DNA of 32,448 nucleotides from Verrucomicrobiales bacterium (GCA_947462995.1 CANHUG010000008.1:1-32448); one strand, 5' to 3'. Positions 16,401 through 23,997 are shown, counted from the first letter of the stretch. The notes: generated by a model not told the origin, from the sequence alone. A program made the numbers and translations.

Positions 16401-18563
16401 GAGATCTCCGGCAACCGTCTCCTCATCTCCTACCTCCCCAACGCCCACGGCATCGCCACTGTCAGAATCCGAGGCACCGACGACGGCTTCCGCTTCGCCG
16501 AATCCCTCATCACGGTCAACGTCTCCCCAGTCAACGACGCCCCCACCGGCTCGCTCGCTCCAGTCTCTGCTAACGAGGACTCCGCACCCATCACCATCGA
16601 CCTCGCCGACTCCTTCGCCGACATCGAATCCCCTGACTCCGCCCTCACGTTCTCCTACGTCTCCTCCGGCCCCGAGATCGCCGGGGTCTCCCTGAACGGC
16701 AGCACGCTCACCATCTCGCCGCGCCCCAACGCCAACGGTTCCTTCACCATCACCGTCCGCGCCACCGACCCCGAAGGGCTCTTCGTCGAGGCCACCACCA
16801 ACGTCACCCTCATCGCCGTCAACGACACCCCCACCGGCTCCCTCAACCCCATCTCCGCCAACGAGGACGCCCCACCCATCTCCATCAATCTCGCCGATTC
16901 CTTCGCCGACATCGAATCGCCAGACTCCGCCCTCACCTTCACCGCTCTCTCCTCCCGCCCTGACATCGCCACCGTTTCGGTCCTCGCCGGAAACCTCACC
17001 CTGACACCCCTCACCAACGCCAACGGCTCCCTCACCATCACCGTCCGCGCCACCGACCCCGAAGGCCTTTTCGTCGACGTCCCCACCAGCGTCACCATCA
17101 TCGCCGTCAACGACACGCCCACCGGTTCCCTCAACCCCATCTCCGCAAACGAGGACGCCGCCCCCATCACCATCAATCTCGCCGATTCCTTCGCCGACAT
17201 CGAATCCCCCGACTCCGCCCTCACCTTCACGGCCCTCTCCTCCCGCCCGGACATCGCCACCGTTTCCGTCCTCGCCGGAAACCTCACCCTGACACCTCTC
17301 CCCAACGCCAACGGCGCCCTCACCATCACCGTCCGCGCCTCCGACCCCGAAGGGCTCTTCGTCGACGTCACCACCAACGTCACCATCATCGCCGTCAACG
17401 ACACGCCCTCCGGTTCCCTCAACCCCATCTCCGCCAACGAGGACGCCCCGCCCATCACCATCAATCTCGCCGATTCCTTCGCCGACATCGAATCCCCGGA
17501 CTCCGCCCTCACCTTCACCGCACTCTCCTCCCGCCCCGACATCGCCTCCGTCTCCATCAACGGAACCTTCCTGACAATCACCCCCGGCAAGGACGCCAAC
17601 GGCTCCCTTACCATCACCGTCCGCGCCACCGACCCAGAAGGGCTCTTCGTCGACGTCCTCACCTCCGTCACCCTCTTCCCCGTCAACGACCCTCCAGTCA
17701 TCCCCGCCGCCATCCCCGATGTCGCCGCCAATGACGCCGGATCCAATGCCGTCATCGACTTCTCCCCGCTCGTCTCCGACCCGGACAGCGGCGACGTCAT
17801 CACATGGCGCGTCATCGGCAACACCAACCCCGCCCTCTTCTCCGAACTCTCCTTTGACCCTCAAGGCCGCCTCACCATCCGCTACGCCCCCTACGTCAGC
17901 GGCGAAGCCACCATCACCGTCTCCGTCTCCGACGCCGCCGGCACGGTCGCCCAGCGTTCCTTCAAAATCGTCCTCCCAGCCCTCCCTCCACCCGCCGTCA
18001 CCACCCAAGGCACCCTGACCCTCAATCGCCAGACCGGTCTCTGGGAACACCGCGTCACCGTCCGCAACATCGGTCAGCGCGCCATCGGAGGCTTCGAAAT
18101 CCACGTCGCCGGGCTCCCCGCCAACGCCTCCCTCTACAACGCCAGCGACTGCCTCACCGGCCTCCCCTGCGCCATCTACCACCAACCCGTCGCCCCAGGC
18201 CAGTCAGTCTCCATGGTCCTCGAATACTACGTCTCCAACCGCAGCCCACTCGCCCCCCCAACCCTCACCACCGTCCCGATCCTCCCGCACGACGTCTCAT
18301 CTCCCGCCTCCTCCGGCGCCCTCGCCATCGATGTCGCGATGCTCCTCAAACCCGGCATGTTCATGATCGAATTTCCCTCGGAACCCGGCGTTCTCTATCA
18401 AATCCAGTACAGCGACGACGGCCTCAACTGGCTCGACTCCCTCTCCCGCATCCGCGCCGCCGGCACCAGAACCCAGTGGATCGACCAGGGTGCCCCGCGC
18501 ACCGCCTCCCCTCCAGGCTCAGGCACCCGCTTCTACCGCGTCAAACGCATCGCAGGTTCCTGA
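10461..18563 (+). CDS. Paralog B: giant secreted protein (2700 aa): propeller - FN3x3 - propeller - Ig-like - propeller-like - He_PIG-like - cadherin-like x6 - C-terminal module
   Basis: Signal-peptide-like MRPPSTPPASRFLLRWLLLLLLLLPALSRAQ; three FN3 domains (LSWPDLSDNETGFRIEFRPA..., GEPYNLTVTRIFHNSITLSWSDNASNETGF..., ARLTWTDNSTNENSF...); Ig-like PPLSYQWFFNNTIIPGATDATYQIP; SHPDPDAVLTVSALSLPSWLRLENGTLSGTP; VND(A/T)P cadherin-like repeats; ends RFYRVKRIAGS. Confidence 0.9.
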   Translation: MRPPSTPPASRFLLRWLLLLLLLLPALSRAQTPWIQSQRVGTEVRFLYGNSIQRYNLATRTWLTAITLPRSGATAFTGDDLGNVVAYGTSIYRYNSSWASEVASGTTNSAISHLFIDGTLLIAVHSAGLYGRITTITRGTGTVITTKEAYVDSMYGASHAPGINRLYGRTSGISPADIVSASYTTAGAITGPSGGPYHGDYPDAQQTFVFPDERKVVDSSGTVYTSDSLVFAGSFGGTITDIDWNGDVPIVLRGTNLIAFRNTLTETGRITVTSGAAELAVTSSDAFVFRPNTGAPSVQIVALTLLNAPNPGENIDPNGLPFTADDTFIDKNGIIHLYSKAQMALFRWSPAERKYLSSLTLPGAPAIISYSAPNHTLYSLYSGNASQLRKLDLNSPSPQEALFVNLASAASGLATAGDMTFTERGGRIIIHSATGTILNDTVGSYTSAHKRWDPVRRRMYHFRDGISPNDLIYESIAADGKLTETIESPYHGDYSFYAPILISPDGNRIVIGSGVVFNADNLNRVTTLPNTISDGVWKGSTLVTIRLISGLTQLQTWTGANFSTGPTIRQFTGTPVRIFNSPSGLTVITSVDGTPRFSLLDDSFSTIYTTPTKPVAPGEPTVTTRSVSSVSLSWPDLSDNETGFRIEFRPATGLAPWSTGTTSAANTTSATVTGLTANTIYEFRVLALNDALVSDPSPALSARTLSSPEEPAGEPYNLTVTRIFHNSITLSWSDNASNETGFRVLRSLSAGGATTTISLGPNATSYTDNSLSANTTYFYRVQAFNGTFDADLSAQVSGRTLNAAAAPTAPSALTVSEITTTSARLTWTDNSTNENSFSVDRSTVPAGTWTTAGNVGFNVRTFVLNGLSSGTAYSLRVRATNPTGSSTSAVTTFSTLKLGGDFTGIAQQFGTTYLFAFSGPDRLERYDLTTRAWLAPIPMSAPATSLWIDNSGIYAAESRDLIRWNLDGTNRSIFFTSPSPLTGLFAIGDVLAAFGSGYTTLDKSSGIVLASFSTNYPPAGISVDPFLNRAFSRSLEVTPSDIQFLDIGPDGKLIRSANSPYHGDYPEANRTFVFPRGGRVADDSGSVYTTDGLVYLKSLGAPFKDLAFRGSDIPIVLRGNRLSALTNALTEAGSFTLSSANGTRVAVNGSDAIVFHVDGANPRGLSIQSVPLASLNAPLPDQPINPNGLAFSVDDAFADKNGDLLLLNKANLSVFRWSTSLKAYNTSLPLNGAPNAAAYSPLSHRLFTAYGSSSIRQLDFTQPSPAEAPFASFTWAPRGLAVAGEFLFASADGTVRILSDSGATVSAPPSLSYTGAQNTWDPVRRRIYHFRDGTSPNDLHFDNLSLSGSITGGGESPYHGDIRTIAPIRVSTDGEFIALGSGEIFNATGLTRATRLPVTISDMTWKGRTLFSIETESPTITRVQRWSSSWQRDKSVALGGTPLRIFSLPSAGFAVITLHSNGVPRFHLLDENLNYSFDSVPTPPAIIRQPQSQRVDFGQPLRLEVLASGSPPLSYQWFFNNTIIPGATDATYQIPAPGSLDAGSYRVTISNGTVTVGSANALVAVGPATPQLFSPGSLLVATGGALREYRPNGTLIRSVAIPVAPGTPPATTTGRTFDVVIDRLGVVHVVNVPQGVSNPVFHLSSYDPILNTWKHTPIPGMQPYNFSDANLSITGDWIAVQDGRYNLFSGEWIDMPQTWFPDKVAAAPDGRIYGMARYGEMRQLITNPISWAPSVALNGAGESYGFAADSNGNLFTANTAYGVTAFSPNGTITKSLTVNSVPAAGFIQDIDLLPNGTISLGHTGNFVSVIQPGLVSPVTFAVGTPSGSSGTFTTWIPTTTLPSPAFAQSPPPPATEDVPWQWSPAVSHPDPDAVLTVSALSLPSWLRLENGTLSGTPLAANIGTQSFRLKVTDALGMSSEQSFSISVAEVNDAPIAVNRSLDRPEDSPAEAITLTDLISDEESATLTWNITGSTGSTISSEISGNRLLISYLPNAHGIATVRIRGTDDGFRFAESLITVNVSPVNDAPTGSLAPVSANEDSAPITIDLADSFADIESPDSALTFSYVSSGPEIAGVSLNGSTLTISPRPNANGSFTITVRATDPEGLFVEATTNVTLIAVNDTPTGSLNPISANEDAPPISINLADSFADIESPDSALTFTALSSRPDIATVSVLAGNLTLTPLTNANGSLTITVRATDPEGLFVDVPTSVTIIAVNDTPTGSLNPISANEDAAPITINLADSFADIESPDSALTFTALSSRPDIATVSVLAGNLTLTPLPNANGALTITVRASDPEGLFVDVTTNVTIIAVNDTPSGSLNPISANEDAPPITINLADSFADIESPDSALTFTALSSRPDIASVSINGTFLTITPGKDANGSLTITVRATDPEGLFVDVLTSVTLFPVNDPPVIPAAIPDVAANDAGSNAVIDFSPLVSDPDSGDVITWRVIGNTNPALFSELSFDPQGRLTIRYAPYVSGEATITVSVSDAAGTVAQRSFKIVLPALPPPAVTTQGTLTLNRQTGLWEHRVTVRNIGQRAIGGFEIHVAGLPANASLYNASDCLTGLPCAIYHQPVAPGQSVSMVLEYYVSNRSPLAPPTLTTVPILPHDVSSPASSGALAIDVAMLLKPGMFMIEFPSEPGVLYQIQYSDDGLNWLDSLSRIRAAGTRTQWIDQGAPRTASPPGSGTRFYRVKRIAGS
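12298..13149 (+). other. FN3 triplet in paralog B
   Basis: Three consecutive FN3-like units with LSW.D.SxNExxF and YEFRVLALN / YFYRVQAFN / YSLRVRATN strands; GEPYNL tag at 12601. Boundaries approximate. Confidence 0.75.
16530..17681 (+). repeat. Four tandem in-frame 288-bp (96-codon) cadherin-like repeats
   Basis: Unit starts (VND codon) at 16530, 16818, 17106, 17394 and next domain at 17682: four intervals of exactly 288 bp. Protein units share ...ANED..PI.I.LADSFADIESPDSALTF...DANG/NANGS.TITVRA(T/S)DPEGLFV... Confidence 0.95.
17682..18563 (+). repeat. 3' block of paralog B (last cadherin-like domain + C-terminal module), closely similar to 22967..23848
   Basis: Both segments are exactly 882 bp from VNDPP to the stop; translations differ at only a few residues. 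Confidence 0.92.
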
Positions 18564-18653
18564 CCGAACCCCGCCGCCGCCCAGCCTCCCACCGGCCCTT
18601 CCCCCCGGTCACCCCACCGCGCCCGCGCCTCGCCACCACAACACTCGTCTAGC

Positions 18654-18669
18654 CTTCGCGATTGTCAGG
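18654..18669 (+). promoter_or_regulatory. Candidate upstream motif, paralog C copy (CTTCGCGATTGTCAGG)
   Basis: Starts 56 nt before ATG 18710; contains TTGTCA resembling a -35 box; no convincing -10. Confidence 0.45.
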
Positions 18670-18709
18670 CCGCCTCCCCGCGCTAGGTTCGGCTTAAACG
18701 CCAGATCCC

Positions 18710-21700
18710 ATGCGCCCGCCCCACGCTCCGTCTCGCTCCAGCTCCCTTAGCAACTGGATCCTCCTCTTCCTGTCGCTCCTCGCCGCCACCACCCCCGCCG
18801 ACGCGAACACCCCCCTCGCCCCAGGCGCCCCCTACATCACCAGCCGTACCACCAACTCTGTCTCCCTTTCATGGTCAGACGCCTCGGACAATGAATCCAG
18901 CTTCCGCGTCGACTTCCGCCCCGCCAGCAGCCTCGCCCCATGGTCCCCGGGCCCTGCCGTCCCCGCCAACACGACAGCCGCCTCCGTCTCCAGCCTCACC
19001 CCCAACACCACCTACGAATTCCGCGTCCTCGCCCTCAACGGCTCCCTCGCCTCCGCCCCATCCGCCTCCACCTCCGTCCGCACACTCTCCTCCCCGGACG
19101 AACCCGCTGGCGAACCCTACAACCTCGCCGTAACCCGCATCTTCCACAACAGCATCACCCTCTCATGGTCCGATAATGCTTCGAACGATTCCGGCTTCCG
19201 CGTCCTCCGCTCACTCTCCCCGGACGGCCCCTCCACCTCCATCAACCTCGGTCCCAACTCCACTTCCTACACCGACAACAACCTCGCCGCCAACACCTCC
19301 TACTTCTACCGCGTCCAGGCCTTCAACGGCACCTTCGACGCCGATCCCTCCATTCAGATCTCAACCCTCACCCTCGCCGCTCCCGCCGCCCCCGCCGCCC
19401 CGTCCAGCCTCGCCGTCACTTCTTACAACACCACCTCCGCCCGTCTCATCTGGGCCGACAACTCCACTAACGAAGACGCCTTCGCCATCGATCAGTTCTC
19501 CACACCCCCCGGCACATGGATCACCTCCGGCCAGACCGATTTCAATGTCAGATCGTTCATCCTCAACGGCCTCACTCCTGGCACCACCTACACCCTCCGC
19601 GTCCGCGCCACTAACGCCACCGGCTCCTCCACGTCCAACGCCATCGTTTTCTCCACACTCAAAGTCGGCGGCGACTTCTCCGGCCTCGCCCAGCAGTCAG
19701 GCTCCACCTACACCTTCGCCTTCAGCAGCCCCAACCGCCTCGAACGCTACAACCTCGCCTCCCGCTCATGGCTCACCCCCATCCCCCTCTCCGCCGCCGC
19801 CACCGCCCTCTGGATCGACCAATCCGGCATCTACGCCGCTGAAGGCCGCAACCTGATCCGCTGGAACCCAGACGGCACCAACCGCTCCCTCTTCTACACC
19901 AGCCCCGCCAACATCATCTCCCTCTTCGCCGTCGGCAACGTCCTCGCCACCTGCGCCGCCACCGCCACCTACACCAATCTCGACAAATCCTCCGGTCTCG
20001 TCCTCGCCTCTTTCCCCTCAGACTACCCCCCATCCGGAATCAGCTTCGACCCAACCCTCAACCGCATCTTCGCACGGTCCACCCTCATCAGTCCCTCAAG
20101 ATTGCTGTTCCTCGACTTCGGCCCGGACGGCAAACTCCTCCGCAGCGCTAACAACAGCGCTTACTCCGCCAGCCGCACCTTCATCTTCCCCGGCGGCGGC
20201 CGCGTCGCCGATGACTCCGGCTCCGTCTACTCCACCGAAAACCTCGACCGCATCACTTCCCTCGGCGCTGCCCTCAAGGACCTCGTCTTTCTCGGCTCCA
20301 ATATCCCCATCGTCCTCCGCGGCAACCGTCTCTCCGCACTGACTAACACCTTCACCGAAACCGGTTCCTTCACGCTCTCCTCCTCCAATGGCACCCGAGT
20401 CGCCCTCAGCGGCTCCGACGCTCTCGTCTTCTCCACCGACAACACCACCACCCACGGCATCTCCGTCCAGTCCGTCCCGCTCGCCGCCCTCAATACCCCG
20501 GAACCGGATCAACCCATCATCCCTGACGGCCTCGCCTTCTCCATCGACGAGGCCTTCGCCGACAAAAACGGCGACCTCCTCCTCCTCAGCGCCGCCCATC
20601 TCTCGGTCTTCCGCTGGTCTCCCTCCCTCACCTCCTACACCGCCACGTTCCCCCTCGCCCGCGCCCCCACCTCCGCCGCCTACTCCCCAACCTCCCACCG
20701 TCTCTTCTCGGTCAGCGGCTCCAATGCCATCCGGCAACTCGACTTCACCCAGCCTTCCCCCGCCGAATCTATCCACTCCTCCCCCCCATCGGCTTCTCTC
20801 CGCATCGCCGCCGCCGGCGACCTCCTCTTCACCTCCGGGGAACAATCCAGAAACCGCCCCCCGCTCACATGGGACCCGATCAACCGCCGCATCTATTACC
20901 TCGACAGCCCTGTTAACATCTTCTTCAGTGTTCTCAATACATCGGGCAACGTCACCGGCTCCGGCAGTTCCCCCTTGGGCACCGCTCTCAGCATCCGGCC
21001 TCCCCTCCGCATCAGCGACGACAGCGCATTCGTCGCTCTCGGTAGCGGCGAAATCCTCCACGGTTTCTCCCTCATGCGGGTCATCACCCTCCCAGTCACC
21101 GCCACCGACATGACATGGAAGGGCCGCACGCTCTTCTCCATCGAACCCGAATCCTCCACCGTCACCCGCCTCCAACGCTGGTCTTCCACATGGCAACGCG
21201 ACAAATCCATCGCCCTCGGCGGTTCCCCCCTCCGTATCCTCAGCCTCCCCTCCGGAGGCTTCGCCGTCATCACCCTCCACTCCTCAGGCGTCCCCCGCTT
21301 CCACCTCCTCGACGAAAACCTCACCCACACCTACGACTCCATTCCCGCCCCGCCTGCCATCGTCCGCCAGCCCCAGCCCCTGCGCGTCAAGTTCGGCGGC
21401 GTCATCAGACTCGACGCCCTCGTCTCCGGCTCCCCGCCACTCAGCCTCCAGTGGCACTTCAATGACTCCCCCATCCCCGGTGCCACCACCGCCACCTACG
21501 AAATCCCCGCCGCCGGCTCCCGCAATAACGGCACCTACCGGCTCACCGTCTCCTCCGGCTCCGCTTCTGTCAGCTCCGCCAGCGTCCCCGTCACCGTCGG
21601 CCCCGTCACTTCTCAGGGCTTCGCAGCAGGTTCACTTCTCGTCTCCGCTGGTGGAGCCCTTCACGAGTACACCCCCGGTGGCTCTCTCGTCCGCTCCATC

Positions 21701-23848
21701 ACCGTCCCGTTCGGCCCGGGCTTCGATACCCACTACGCCTCCTCTAGCACCACCGACGTCGCCATCGACAGCCTCGGCGTCGCCCACGTCGGCAATCAGC
21801 CAAGGTCCGGGATCAACCGGGTCTACCACCTCAGCAGCTATGACCCCGCCAACAACTCATGGAGGCATACGCCCGTCCCGAACATGGCCTCCCAGGATTT
21901 CAACTTCACCATCTCCGGCGACTGGATCACCGCATCCCGCGGCCGGTACCACCAGCTCACCCGCGAATGGCACCCCTACCCTTTGAGCCAGGCCTTCTCC
22001 CCTGACAGATCCTTCTCCACCTCGGATGGCAGAATCTTCGGCTTCGCCCGCTACAACTACTCCGCAAGCGAACTCCATCCCAGCCTCGGCGTCTGGAATC
22101 CGCCCGTCCCTCTCCCCGGTTCCTTCACTGCCTACGGCTTCACCATCGACGACGAAGGGAACTTCATCACGTGCACCGCCGGAGGTGTCCTCACCGCCTA
22201 CTCTCCAACCGGCTCCACCATCAGATCCATCGCCATACCACCTGGCAGCGGCTCCGTCATAGACCTCGACATCCGCCCGGACGGCACCATCGCCATCGGC
22301 CACGACACCAACTTCGTGACCGTCGTTAGACCGGGTCTCGTCGCACCCGTCAGGTTCCCCCTACCTAATCTCCTGGGACAGGGAACGTTCGTCACATGGG
22401 TCCCCGCCACCGCGCCCTCCTCCCCGGCCTTCAGCAGCTCTCCACCCCCTCCCGCCACCGAAAACAGCCCATGGCAATGGTCCCCCACAGTCTCCCACCC
22501 GGACCCCGACGCCGTCCTCTCCATCTCCGCCGTCTCTCTCCCCCCATGGCTCCAGCTCGAAAACGGCTCTCTCTCAGGCACCCCGCTCGCCTCCCACCTC
22601 GGCACCCAATCGTTCCGTCTCAAAGTCACCGACGCCTTCGGCATCTCCTCGGAACAATCCTTCTCCGTCTCCGTCGCCGAGGTCAATGACGCCCCCGTCG
22701 CAGGCCCTTCGCTCCTCGTCCTCCGCGAAGAAGACGCTCCCGACGAGGAAATCAATCTAGCCAGCCGCATCACCGACGAAGAAACCGACTCCCTCGCATG
22801 GTCCATTGTCAGTTCCTCCGGCTCAGTCGTTACCACTATCCTCAACGGCGAACGCCTCCTGCTCCGTTACCTCCCCAATGCCCATGGCTCGGCCCGCATC
22901 ATCCTCCGTGCCACCGACGCCGGCGGTCTCTCCGCAGAAACAACCATCGCCCTCGTCGTCTCCCCCGTCAACGACCCGCCCGTCATCCCCGCAGCCATCC
23001 CGGATGTCGCCGCCAATGACGCCGGCTCCGACGCCCTCATCGACTTCTCACCACTCGTCTCCGACCCCGACGCCGGCGACGTCCTCACATGGCGCGTCAT
23101 CGGCAACACCAACCCCGCTCTCTTCTCCGAGCTCTCCTTCGACCCTCAAGGCCGTCTCACCATCCGCTACGCACCCTACGTCAGCGGCGAAGCCACCATC
23201 ACCGTCTCCGTCTCCGACGCCGCAGGCACCGTCGCCCAGCGTTCCTTCAAAATCGTCCTCCCTGCCCTGCCTCCACCCTCCGTCACCACCCAGGGCACCC
23301 TGACACTCAACCGCCAGACCGGTCTCTGGGAACACCGCGTCACCATCCGCAACATCGGCCAGCGCGCCATCGGCGGCTTCGAAATCCACGTCGCCGGGCT
23401 CCCCGCCAACGCCTCCCTCTACAACGCCAGCGATTGCCTAACGGGCCTCCCCTGCGCCATCTACCACCAACCCGTCGCCCAAGGCCAGTCCGTCACCATG
23501 GTCCTCGAATACCACGTCTCCGACCGCAGCCCACTCCCCCCCCCAACCCTCACCACCGTCCCCATCCTCCCACACGACGTCTCATCTCCCGCCTCCTCCG
23601 GCTCCCTCGCCATCGATGTCGCGATGCTCCTCAAGCCCGGCATGTTCATGATCGAATTCCCCTCGGAACCCGGCGTCCTCTATCAAATCCAGTACAGCGA
23701 CGACGGCACCCGCTGGCTCGACTCCCTCTCCCGCATCCGCGCCGCCGGCACCAGAACCCAGTGGATCGACCAGGGTGCCCCGCGCACCGCCTCCCCTCCA
23801 GGCTCAGCCACCCGCTTCTACCGCGTCAAACGCATCGCAGGTTCCTGA
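18710..23848 (+). CDS. Paralog C: secreted protein (1712 aa): FN3x3 - propeller - Ig-like - propeller-like - He_PIG-like - cadherin-like x2 - C-terminal module
   Basis: Signal-peptide-like MRPPHAPSRSSSLSNWILLFLSLLAATTPADA; FN3 triplet begins directly after it; shares long segments with paralog B but lacks B's N-terminal propeller and the 4 x 288-bp array. Confidence 0.9.
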   Translation: MRPPHAPSRSSSLSNWILLFLSLLAATTPADANTPLAPGAPYITSRTTNSVSLSWSDASDNESSFRVDFRPASSLAPWSPGPAVPANTTAASVSSLTPNTTYEFRVLALNGSLASAPSASTSVRTLSSPDEPAGEPYNLAVTRIFHNSITLSWSDNASNDSGFRVLRSLSPDGPSTSINLGPNSTSYTDNNLAANTSYFYRVQAFNGTFDADPSIQISTLTLAAPAAPAAPSSLAVTSYNTTSARLIWADNSTNEDAFAIDQFSTPPGTWITSGQTDFNVRSFILNGLTPGTTYTLRVRATNATGSSTSNAIVFSTLKVGGDFSGLAQQSGSTYTFAFSSPNRLERYNLASRSWLTPIPLSAAATALWIDQSGIYAAEGRNLIRWNPDGTNRSLFYTSPANIISLFAVGNVLATCAATATYTNLDKSSGLVLASFPSDYPPSGISFDPTLNRIFARSTLISPSRLLFLDFGPDGKLLRSANNSAYSASRTFIFPGGGRVADDSGSVYSTENLDRITSLGAALKDLVFLGSNIPIVLRGNRLSALTNTFTETGSFTLSSSNGTRVALSGSDALVFSTDNTTTHGISVQSVPLAALNTPEPDQPIIPDGLAFSIDEAFADKNGDLLLLSAAHLSVFRWSPSLTSYTATFPLARAPTSAAYSPTSHRLFSVSGSNAIRQLDFTQPSPAESIHSSPPSASLRIAAAGDLLFTSGEQSRNRPPLTWDPINRRIYYLDSPVNIFFSVLNTSGNVTGSGSSPLGTALSIRPPLRISDDSAFVALGSGEILHGFSLMRVITLPVTATDMTWKGRTLFSIEPESSTVTRLQRWSSTWQRDKSIALGGSPLRILSLPSGGFAVITLHSSGVPRFHLLDENLTHTYDSIPAPPAIVRQPQPLRVKFGGVIRLDALVSGSPPLSLQWHFNDSPIPGATTATYEIPAAGSRNNGTYRLTVSSGSASVSSASVPVTVGPVTSQGFAAGSLLVSAGGALHEYTPGGSLVRSITVPFGPGFDTHYASSSTTDVAIDSLGVAHVGNQPRSGINRVYHLSSYDPANNSWRHTPVPNMASQDFNFTISGDWITASRGRYHQLTREWHPYPLSQAFSPDRSFSTSDGRIFGFARYNYSASELHPSLGVWNPPVPLPGSFTAYGFTIDDEGNFITCTAGGVLTAYSPTGSTIRSIAIPPGSGSVIDLDIRPDGTIAIGHDTNFVTVVRPGLVAPVRFPLPNLLGQGTFVTWVPATAPSSPAFSSSPPPPATENSPWQWSPTVSHPDPDAVLSISAVSLPPWLQLENGSLSGTPLASHLGTQSFRLKVTDAFGISSEQSFSVSVAEVNDAPVAGPSLLVLREEDAPDEEINLASRITDEETDSLAWSIVSSSGSVVTTILNGERLLLRYLPNAHGSARIILRATDAGGLSAETTIALVVSPVNDPPVIPAAIPDVAANDAGSDALIDFSPLVSDPDAGDVLTWRVIGNTNPALFSELSFDPQGRLTIRYAPYVSGEATITVSVSDAAGTVAQRSFKIVLPALPPPSVTTQGTLTLNRQTGLWEHRVTIRNIGQRAIGGFEIHVAGLPANASLYNASDCLTGLPCAIYHQPVAQGQSVTMVLEYHVSDRSPLPPPTLTTVPILPHDVSSPASSGSLAIDVAMLLKPGMFMIEFPSEPGVLYQIQYSDDGTRWLDSLSRIRAAGTRTQWIDQGAPRTASPPGSATRFYRVKRIAGS
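18811..19668 (+). other. FN3 triplet in paralog C
   Basis: LSWSDASDNESSFRVDFRPA..., GEPYNLAVTRIFHNSITLSWSDNASNDSGF..., ARLIWADNSTNEDAF...; GEPYNL tag at 19113. Boundaries approximate. Confidence 0.75.
22967..23848 (+). repeat. 3' block of paralog C, closely similar to 17682..18563
   Basis: Same 882-bp length, no net indel; similarity continues into the downstream intergenic region. Confidence 0.92.
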
Positions 23849-23939
23849 CCGAACCCCGCCGCAGCCCAGCCTCCCACCGGCCCTTCCCACCGGCCGCCCC
23901 ACCGCGCCCACCCCTCGCCACCACAACACCCGGGCTAGC

Positions 23940-23955
23940 CTTCGCGATTGTCAGC
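23940..23955 (+). promoter_or_regulatory. Candidate upstream motif, paralog D copy (CTTCGCGATTGTCAGC)
   Basis: Starts 58 nt before ATG 23998; 15 of 16 positions match the C copy. Confidence 0.45.
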
Positions 23956-23997
23956 CCCCCCCTCTCCGCGCCAGGATCGGCTCAAACGCCAGATCCC

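Noticed and set aside
16530-17681. CRISPR-like regular repeat array
   Set aside because: Units are 288 bp, contiguous and fully coding in frame, with no short repeat/spacer alternation; they are protein-domain repeats.
16224-18185. 653-aa minus-strand ORF
   Set aside because: Antisense shadow of paralog B: repetitive Gly/Asp/Val/Glu composition mirrors the 288-bp cadherin-like repeats; no signal peptide or domain.
18662-18690. Full sigma70 promoter (TTGTCA plus TAGGTT at 16-bp spacing)
   Set aside because: The -10-like hexamer is weak and spacing is not kept in paralogs B and D, so only the upstream motif is reported.
18564-18709. Mobile element or IS remnant in the duplicated intergenic segment (also 23849-23997)
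   Set aside because: No transposase, terminal inverted repeats or target-site duplication seen; better explained as part of the tandem gene duplication.
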